Shown here piece after piece: positions 56,377-64,000 of a stretch of 64,000 nt of DNA (within the stretch, counting starts at the first letter, position 1; each line of letters opens with the position of its first letter). The position numbers and the translations under genes were made by a program. The notes under the pieces were generated by a model that worked only from the letters and a program-made list of their open reading frames with translations, was not told the origin of the DNA and ran no database searches. The stretch comes from Hedera helix (taxonomy: Eukaryota > Streptophyta > Magnoliopsida > Apiales > Araliaceae): NCBI GenBank assembly GCA_947179155.2, contig OX359275.1, positions 1,921,501 to 1,985,500 of the forward strand, in the 5' to 3' direction.

Positions 56377-56943
56377 TGTTAAGATATAATTAATTGGGAC
56401 CCCATATCCGGTGTGGGGCCATATTTATTCACGGCCTGGTGCAGGTGTTAGTCTATTTTGTACATACTACAGTGGGCTCGGTATTGGGACAGACTCATTA
56501 TAGTGTCCTTTAATTTAGTGGCTTAACAAATTAGGTGGGTCAAAATTCATATTGACTAAAGATTCCAAATCATATTATGATTCCGGATTTTTGGGTGATA
56601 ATGATTGATTGGTCAACATCACATTCACAATTAGATTATAATCAGGGGTTACAAATCCTAATTGGTCTCGGATACAGGATAGTAGGAAAGTTGAGAAAAG
56701 TATAAATACAGCTACAAATTGGAGAATATAGGTTACATAATTCTTTTACATCAAATATCAATATTATTCCAGCTATTTATCGTCTCTCTATTGTTTACAT
56801 TTTTTGGTCAGTACTTATTCTCAAGCTGAAACTATCCCCCGATGGCCCAAGCCGTCAAGTTTTTGGGATTGTTCACAGTTGTTCCTTGTGCAGGTTACTC
56901 GTTGTTTGGTAATTTCAGTGACGTATAAAATCACGCATTTACA
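56377..56943 (+). repeat. 5' LTR of the Tat-type element (567 bp)
   Basis: Begins TGTTAAGATATAATTAATTGGGACCCC and ends at TTTACA just before TTGGCGCTAAAAGGAGGG. TATAAATACA at 56701-56710 is a good TATA box. The start is chosen by the TG and the resemblance to Tat LTR starts; without the 3' LTR it is not confirmed. Confidence 0.7.
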
Positions 56944-56961
56944 TTGGCGCTAAAAGGAGGG
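56944..56961 (+). other. Primer binding site of the Tat-type element
   Basis: TTGGCGCTAAAAGGAGGG, starting directly after the LTR. TTGGCGC is the usual start of the primer site in Tat/Athila elements. Confidence 0.7.
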
Positions 56962-57209
56962 CAATTGATATTTGATTAAAAACACCAGTTTACTTTAACG
57001 ATAGTAGTACGACGAATAAATGAGATACCCATAAGGATCAGAAGAGATCCTCTGTTGTACCAGTTTCAAGTCGTATTCGGGGCTCTGAGAAAGATAGACT
57101 CGGTCCCAAGCAACCGAGGTCTAGTCCCGTTATGACCGAACCAACACCTGTTTGGGGACGACTCTTCCCTCCTTCAATTACCACGAATCAGTACTTGCAT
57201 AGTTGAAGG

Positions 57210-58802
57210 ATGAACCAATGGTCCCCTGTTCGAGCGGATCAGGATAGGGGATCAAGCCAACTTGATCAGCGAGATCGATTAAGGATGCAAAAAATCAGAG
57301 AAGCAGAAGCAGAGGCAGCGTTGGAAGCTTTGTGCTCCAACAACAAGAGTGGAACACATACTTATCCGAACTTAAGAAGAAAACGGAACTCCCAACCACA
57401 ATTAGAGGTGGGGAGCGTGTAATAACTCCATATATCCGACTTCGGATACAACAAGAAGATATAAGTCAGTTCGGTTCATAAAGCTGGTATCATCATGAAG
57501 ACATAAAGCACCTTGACTCTCAGGGTCGATACAAACAAGGTGATATAAGGCAGCCTGACAAATCAGATCGATAACAAGGTGATATAAGGCAACCCGATTC
57601 ACAGAACCAGTACCATAAAGGCGATATAAAATAGCCCAATTCACAAAATCGGTATCATGATGAAGATATAAGGCAACTCGACTCGCCTAGCCAGTACCGA
57701 AGGCGAACTAGGTCTCCTATTGATAGATGAAACCCAAAAGAAATAAGGTCGGAGCAGGTTTAAGAACAGCAGACGAAGACCCCACAGGCAGCTATCCCCA
57801 AACCCATCTTACAGAGGCTACCGAAATTAGAGAGGAGGTTAGCGACGACTCAGGTTGACCCACAACCATTAGATCTGAAGTCTCTTTTCCCCCCATCCAT
57901 TGATCAAGTGAGGCTGATCCGGCAAAGCAATTGCCACCACTCAAGACCTATGACGACACAGGAGACCCATATGATCACACACACTCTAATGAGTGGCTTA
58001 TGAGATATTATAATAATTCTAATGCAGGTATATGCTAGATTTTTATTACCACTTTTTGAAGAAATGAGCCAAACAATGGAAGATGTCTCTACCTCCAAAC
58101 TGCATCAATTCATGGCAGAAGTTGTGCGATAAATTTGATAAGCAGTTTGGAAGAAATAAGAGGATATGGAAACTCACAGTTTCCTTAATGCAGATCAAAC
58201 AGAAGGCTAGGGAAATGTTGAATCAGTACGTGTAGAGATTCAGGGATGTGGTTGGCACAATCACTAAAAGACATTGTTTACAGGCTCTGGGATTCTTTAC
58301 AACATTGTTAGATATGGGGCGGTCTAAAAAGCTGATGAAGGACATAATGTTCAACCCTCTGATGGATCTGTCTGATGCATACGAAAAGACTAAGAAGTTT
58401 ATTGCGATTGAGGAAGCAATGGTCAGTCTACAGCAAGGCAATAAAAGGAATGATCGACCCAATAATAACAAAGCTGGAGATAATAAGGGGAACGTATGGG
58501 ATCATATCGTACTGAAAGGAGGACAACCTGCCACAAACAGACCACCCTTTTAGCCCCGAATGGAGAACAAGGTTTATACACCATTGAACACATTTAGGCT
58601 CAAGATACTTGAGGCGATCATGAGTACACCGACAGTTGGATCGAAGCCATCAGACCCATATCATTTGAAGAAGAACATTAACTTGTATTATCAGTACCAT
58701 CGGGTAGCAGGACATTTGACAGAATTATGCACTGGTTTGAAGGACATGATTGAGAAAAAGGTGCAAAGTGGTGAGTTAATCCAGTATATGGTTAGTCAGT
58801 AG
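57210..58802 (+). pseudogene. gag of the Tat-type element (broken)
   Basis: A charged N-terminal frame at 57210-57422 (repeated Arg/Glu/Ala) may be the gag start. The conserved core begins near 58084 (NCINSWQKLCDKFDKQFGRN) and continues in one frame to 58802 with stops at about 58233 (TAG), 58551 (TAG) and 58801 (TAG). LMDLSDAYEKTKKFIAIEEA matches the gag helix of Tat elements. The zinc-knuckle-like region NLYYQYHRVAGHLTELC has lost its first Cys. Between the N-terminal frame and the core lies a 45-bp-type tandem repeat (57430-57700). Confidence 0.8.
57430..57700 (+). repeat. Degenerate tandem repeat in the gag leader of the Tat-type element
   Basis: Five or six copies of a 40-48 base unit containing AAGGTGATATAAGGCA and CCGATTCACAGAACCAGTAYC-like parts (e.g. 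near 57480, 57530, 57570, 57615, 57660). The even spacing of GATATAA and CAGTACC/CGGTATC shows the period. Confidence 0.75.
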
Positions 58803-58999
58803 GTACTAATACAGAACCAGACGCAAGCCGAGAATCAGAAAGCTGAACAGAAGGTTCAGCTTTGTCGGGTAATTGATGTTATAACTGGAGGAACACGAAA
58901 AAGATAGTTTAGGAAGTAACGGAGGAATAATGCAGACATTTTGGCAGTATCGGATTAGGCCCAGAAGCTGAAGAGGCCTTTTCCCAACATGGTGATCTC

Positions 59000-59760
59000 C
59001 TTTATAGATAACGATTACCCTTCAGACACAGTAAAACCGTTTGAGGGTGCACTGGTTATCACATCATAAGTTGGTCCAGTGGATATGAAGCATATTATGA
59101 TTGGCAATAGTTCTTCGGTAGACATGCTCTAGGCCATGCATACCAAAGGATGAATTTGGAAGGGTAATGATGGAGGTCGGGCAGGAGTCTCCTCTGTATT
59201 GGTTAGGGAATGAGTCAGTGCATGTGGTCGGGACAGTCGAGTTACCAGTAGTCTTCGACACGGCTCCTCAACAGATGCAGAATAAGGTGAAGTTCTTTGT
59301 CGTTCAGGTTGATTCAGCATATAATGTCATTTTGGGTCGTACAACCTTATCTGCATTGCACGCTGTTATGTCGATCTCTCACTTTAAGATGAAGTTTCCA
59401 ACACCTAATGGAGTCGACGAGGTTCAGGGAGATCTTAACATAGCAATGAGGTGTTACCGTCACACTCTGATGATGGTTGATGTATAGCCCTTTATTAAAG
59501 GAGTTATAGAGCCATTCGCATTGCCTGTTGAGGAGACTAAAGATATAAATTAATCTCGGGTAATGCATCAAAATTATCAAGATCGATGCTGGGTTAGAGG
59601 AGACGATCAGAAAAGGGTTGATAAAATTACTACGGGTGTATGTTGACATCTTCACCTGGACTCTTCATGAAATGTCTGAGATAGCCAAAGATGTAACCTT
59701 TCACAGGTTGACAGTAGATCCAAAAAGGAAACCAGTTCGGCAAAAGAGGCGGATCTTCAC
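59000..59760 (+). pseudogene. Protease and pol start of the Tat-type element
   Basis: Frames at about 58990-59110 (MVISFIDNDYPSDT...), 59167-59487 and 59618-59760. The protease active site, normally D(S/T)GSS, reads IGNSSSVD (near 59100), so the catalytic Asp is lost. The second half (FFVVQVDSAYNVILGRTTL) is well preserved. The linker into reverse transcriptase (YVDIFTWTLHEMSEI, then PVRQKRRIFT) ends exactly at 59760, where the solo LTR begins. Confidence 0.85.
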
Positions 59761-60218
59761 TGTAATGATCACGAATTTCATTAGTCATTGTAATTATAAT
59801 TAATAAATAATTAACAATGAATTTAAAATTTTTATACTAATTAATTGTGCATTAGATAATTAAATAAATGTACTAGTGTATGTGTATATTTATTTAAAGA
59901 ATTAAATCAAGGTGTATAATTAATTAAAGTAAATCTAATTGGATTATATTTTAAATCCAAATGAGTTGTTAAACTAGGTCAATTAAATTTACCTAGTAGC
60001 CCATGTAATTAATTTAATCACTAGTTCATGTAATTAAATAAACAAGCCCAATTCTTATTTTAATTAAGGTAGTATAGTTATTTAAATGCTAGCTCAATGT
60101 GTTATTTAAATTGAGCCCAAACCAATTCAATGGATGAGCCCAATATATTTAATCCTAGAGTTCAATATGGAGCCCAATAAGAAGTTAAAATTGGTCAACA
60201 ATTGAACACACACACACA

Positions 60219-60272
<54 letters not shown>

Positions 60273-61501
60273 TTTAATGTAGAAAAAATAAATGGAAAAT
60301 GGCCAATTAAAGGCCATTTGGTCGGCTACTAGTGGGGCCCACCAAGGGTGGCTTGTTTGCTCCATGTTGCTTCGCTTGTACACTTTGTCATAGTGGTTCA
60401 ACCACCCTAGTCACTCAACTAGTCAATTATGGGAATAGTAATCTTAATTAACACTAAATTCACCAACATTGGTGAATTAGTAGAGCTAATGAAGAATTAC
60501 CATATGGCTATATATAGAACACTCCACACTCTTGAATTGGTTGGTTAGTTCATTTGAAGCTTTGCTAGAAAGAAAAATAGAGAGCATTTGTGAGCATTTG
60601 AGAGATACACTTGAAAGTTGTGAGAAAAGGGCTAGAGGTTGAGCTTGGTGAATATCCACAATCTTCACTACATGCTTTGGTAGGAGGAGAAGGAGAGCAC
60701 ACAAATCTCTAAGGTTTAAAAGTGCTCTAACTTCTCTTTATTTTATTTTTATGGTCTAGAACGATTTTGAATGGTTAAAATCTATTTTTAACCGATCAAA
60801 ACTCGTTTTGATGTGCTAGAAGTATTTAACTATGTAATATATGTATATTCATAATATGATGTGTTTATATCATGATTTGTTAGGTGTGTAATGCATAAAA
60901 ATTAGTAGAAATGTTCATAACACATTTTACCGGTAAAACCTTAACGATGCATGTTAGGTTTAATGTTGTATTTTGAAATATACAAGTTGGGAATTGAATT
61001 TTTATGGCTAGAAAGTTATATCTATGATTTTTAAAGAAAACCCAACTTGAAGCTTTCAAAAATAATGAAAAACAAATGAGTTATGACTTTTACCGCAAAA
61101 TAGGTCATTTTTAAACCCTAAGTGGTTCAATCTTTAAATTTCGTGTAAAACGTTTTCAAAAATGTGATTGAACCATGGAATATTGTAGAACAAGAAGTTA
61201 TGAAGACAACAACACTAAGTTGGTGTTATTTGAACGTGTAGACTTTATTTAATGCATGTTTGAACCATTAAAACCAAGGAACTTGTGAAGTTAGTTTTCA
61301 CTTTATCCTTGTGAGGAGTTTTTGAGTCTAGTTAAGTTCGTAATTTGGATTTGTGATCTAAAGAGAAATTGTAGAGGGGAAAATTCTGATGAGAATAGAC
61401 TCAAGAATCATCCAAAAAAAATTTAAAATGAAGAAGTTATGACTATCGGAGTGACTGGAGGTCGGACAACCCATTTTAGGGCTTGTGTTCTGTTTTGGAC
61501 A

Positions 61502-61538
61502 CCCCGGCGCCCATAATAGCCTATGTTGAGCGCCGGGG
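61502..61538. other. GC-rich hairpin in the solo LTR
   Basis: Nine-base perfect arms CCCCGGCGC and GCGCCGGGG around a 19-base loop, in an otherwise AT-rich LTR. Confidence 0.8.
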
Positions 61539-61729
61539 CATTCAAAACAGAATGTCTAAGTTGTCCGGGTCAGGTCGGGTCGAGTTTACTTTGATAAATT
61601 AAGTTAAAATAAGTGTAAAATGAATGTATTTGGATATTAAATCAATATATGAAGTTTATTAGTAACTAATTGGTAGCTAAACACTTAAAATAAAGGCTAA
61701 CAATAACACAATTAAAGAGTTAACTATTG

Positions 61730-62160
61730 GTATTATTTGTGATAGAATATTATTAAATGGTTAATAATATTAAATGTGATTAAAAGATTATTAAATGATT
61801 ATAACATTTGTAAATGATTAAATATTACTACATTGGTAACAATATTATTAAGTCAATGAAATATTATTAAATAAGTAATAATATTTGATAATGAATAAAA
61901 TATTATTAAATGATTAATAATATTAATAAAGTAATAAAATATTATTAAATAATTAATAATATTAATAAGGGAATAAAATATTATTAAATGATTAATAATA
62001 TTAGATAATTAATAGAATATTATTAAATGATTAATAATATTAGAATGTTAATAAAATATTATTAAATTATTAATAATATTAGATAAGAGTTTGAACTCTA
62101 TTAAATAACTAATATAGATTTTATGTGATTGAAATATTATTAAGTGATGATAATATTTTC
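61730..62160. repeat. Degenerate TATTATTAAATGATTAATAA repeats
   Basis: A series of 30-45 base units with alternating AATATTATTAAAT and GATTAATAATATTA blocks; each unit can fold on itself. Confidence 0.8.
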
Positions 62161-63204
62161 TAAGTGTTTATATACCTTTAACTACATGATTATTTAGTTA
62201 AGTGTTAGATGTGTAAGAAGTATATAGGTTATCATATGAATGTATATATGATTATTATTTAGTTTATTTACATTGAGCAATTCAATTATTGTTGAGCAAG
62301 TATCTACACTCGTAGTTATTTGACAGACCTTTGAGTGAATTAATTATCAAAAATTACTTCACATCATTATTGTATTGTATTCGCACATAATGCCTTTGCA
62401 AATGTTATAGTTCCGTAATTTAAGAATGTCTAAGTAAATTGTTTCAGCTAGACAATGAATGCCTAAATTCATCAAATTAAATATTTTAAAAGCTTATCTA
62501 AACCATTGGTTAGTGCGGATTCTTATAGTAAGACTGAGAATGAACGACTCTAGTTAAAGAGGATTTTTATTTGTCGAAAAATCGAATTTGCGCAAGAAAT
62601 CTAAATGTTATGCATATACATAGGATTCGAGAGGCTGATCCCCTCAAGTGTCCTATTTTTCGAGATGTCAGATATATGTATGTATGTTTTACCTTAGTAG
62701 CAGTTCATGGTCATTAAAGACCACTCAGCAGTAAAGAGTCAATCCCTTCTTATAATGAAACATTGATTCTTGATTTCTTTCATAACTGTTATTCATTGTT
62801 GAAAGCCCTGATGTTATTTTCCTTTTCATCATGATATATCGTATGTTGTTGCTTATAAACTTGCTGAGCCATTTAGTTGCTCATTCTTGCTATATCATGA
62901 CTTAATTTCAGCTAAGCCCGAATGCTCTAAACAAGACAAAGGCAAGGGGAAAGCAAACGCTTAGTTTAGTTAATGCATACTAGATTAAATTACTGATATG
63001 TAATTTCTTTTGTATTTTCCTTACGATATGTAATGTTACGATTAAGGTTAATTGACCTTAGGAAGTGTAGCCTTTTTATAAGGAACCTTTTGTATTATTC
63101 CGCGAAGTTTAAATGCAATATATGTATTTAATTGTTAGTAGGTATTGTATAGTGAGAACCAAACCCGAGATTAAAGAACTCGGATTTGGGGTCGTCACAT
63201 TCAC

Positions 63205-64000
63205 TTTAGAGCATTAGACGATTATTGATGAAGAGGCTACAAAGCTCCTAGGTGCTGAAGTTATTTCTGAAGGACTTTTATCCACTTTGACACATTGATT
63301 AGTTGATTGATGCAACGTCATGGCATTCTCTCCTCCATTTTTTTGGACGCCGTCTCGGGATATAATCAAATTTTGATGAGTAAGGAGGACATCCCAAAGA
63401 CGGCTTTCATCACACATCGAGTAATTTATGTATACAAGAGGATGCCTTTCGGATTGATCAATGTAAGTGTCATATACCAGATGATGATGAACAAAGTTTT
63501 TCGAAGACAGATCAGGAAAAACGTGGAGTTGTATGTGGACGACATGATTGTCAAAAGCATAAAGGATCAAGATCATTTGCAAGATTTAGAGGAGTGCTTT
63601 CAGACAGTCAGACATTACACCATGCGGCTTAATCCCCTGAACTGTACATTTGAGCTCAAATCGGGTAAATTCCTAGGTTACCTAGTTAGTAAAAGGGGGA
63701 TTGAGGCCAATCCAAAGAAGATTAAGGCCATATTGGATCTAAGGTCATCATAGAACTTTAAAGATGTGATTGACGGGTTAGGTAGTGGCTCTTCGGTGTT
63801 TTATGTCTAGGTCTATAGAACGATCCCTTTCGTTCTTGCATACATTGAAAGGCCCGATGAACAAGAAGAAGTTTCAATGGACATTAGATTGCAAAGATGC
63901 TTTTAAGGGAATTAAAAGGCATCTATCATTGTCTCCATTATTGCACAAACCTTTATAAAAAAAAAACCATGTATTTGTATTTGGCTATGAGCTCTTTGGC
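63205..64000 (+). pseudogene. Reverse transcriptase and RNase H start of the Tat-type element
   Basis: Continues the pol frame after the solo LTR. Frame open at 63307-63753 includes FLDAVSGYNQILMSKEDIPKT, YKRMPFGLINVSVIYQ, the catalytic YVDDMIVKS (near 63530-63556) and FLGYLVSKRGIEANPKKIKA. Upstream, 63205-63300 is the finger region, with stops. After 63753 fragments of the RT-RNase H connection appear in shifted frames up to the edge. The YVDD core is intact but the polyprotein is not. Confidence 0.9.

Larger units (their letters stand above)
59761..63199 (+). mobile_element. Solo LTR (3.4 kb) of a Tekay-like chromovirus, nested in the Tat element
   Basis: Starts TGTAATGATCACGAATTTC and ends GGATTTGGGGTCGTCACA, closely resembling the termini of the LTRs at 3707 and 10361. 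The 5-bp duplication TTCAC is perfect (59756-59760 and 63200-63204). There is no primer site, polypurine tract, second LTR or coding frame, so it is a solo LTR left by recombination. Contents: a CA/TA microsatellite (60208-60267), a candidate TATA (CTATATATAGAAC near 60510), a GC-rich hairpin CCCCGGCGC/GCGCCGGGG (61502-61510 and 61530-61538), and a long array of TATTATTAAATGATTAATAA-like repeats (61730-62160). Confidence 0.92.
56377..64000 (+). mobile_element. Tat-lineage Ty3/gypsy element, decayed, running off the right edge
   Basis: A probable 5' LTR (56377-56943) is followed by a TTGGCGC-type primer site, a long leader, gag, protease and the start of pol (57210-59760), then a 3.4-kb solo LTR insertion (59761-63199), then pol continues (63205 to the window end). 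The protease block YNVILGRTTLSALHAV, the KFPTPNGV motif and the HRLTVDPKRKPVRQKRR linker before RT are typical of Tat elements. Multiple stops and frame changes show it is old. The 3' half lies outside the window. Confidence 0.9.

Overview
This window is nuclear DNA of a flowering plant, almost certainly a eudicot. The evidence is AT-rich sequence, spliced genes with GT-AG introns, a nuclear photosystem I antenna gene, plant-specific families (DUF493, arabinogalactan-type DUF579 methyltransferase) and plant retrotransposon lineages primed by initiator tRNA-Met. No bacterial or organellar features are present. The species cannot be named from the sequence alone.

Genes, left to right: a complete five-exon Lhca2-type light-harvesting gene (+, 19357-20985); a DnaJ-type cysteine-rich zinc protein exon or fragment (-, about 30200-30545); a seven-exon ALKBH1-type dioxygenase locus (-, 31415-35263) that carries several frameshifts, a broken exon end and loss of both 2-oxoglutarate-binding arginines, so it looks like a pseudogene; a complete five-exon plastid DUF493 gene (+, 39082-45532) whose third intron is 4.7 kb and holds a solo LTR; a three-exon molybdenum-cofactor-sulfurase-like gene with a GC-AG intron (+, 47138-48531); and a single-exon AGM1-like DUF579 methyltransferase (-, 53833-54696). 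These are unrelated single genes and show no operon-like or cluster logic.

Most of the rest is mobile DNA. A 9.8-kb Tekay/Del-type chromovirus (3707-13539) has 3.1-kb near-identical LTRs and 5-bp target duplications. It lacks a recognisable gag and its reverse transcriptase core, and has an unidentified 211-residue ORF in the gag position. Two small related LTR elements lie at 23272-24928 (+) and 25432-28633 (-); the second keeps gag, a protease remnant, perfect 5-bp target duplications and a tRNA-Met primer site. A Tat-type Ty3/gypsy element starts at 56377 and runs off the right edge; its pol is split by a 3.4-kb solo LTR (59761-63199) with perfect target duplications. Three hAT-like non-autonomous elements with 8-bp target duplications lie at 35771-36164, 37751-38575 and 54933-55585. 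Several foldback or MITE elements lie at 16058-16242, 33772-33951, 48794-49780, 49901-50150 and 52148-52373.

The most unusual structure is a roughly 1.5-kb insertion at 50242-51756: a pyrimidine-only-like C-rich arm, a 22-bp minisatellite of about 16 units, then a G-rich arm, all inside AT-rich inverted ends and flanked by a 25-bp direct repeat.
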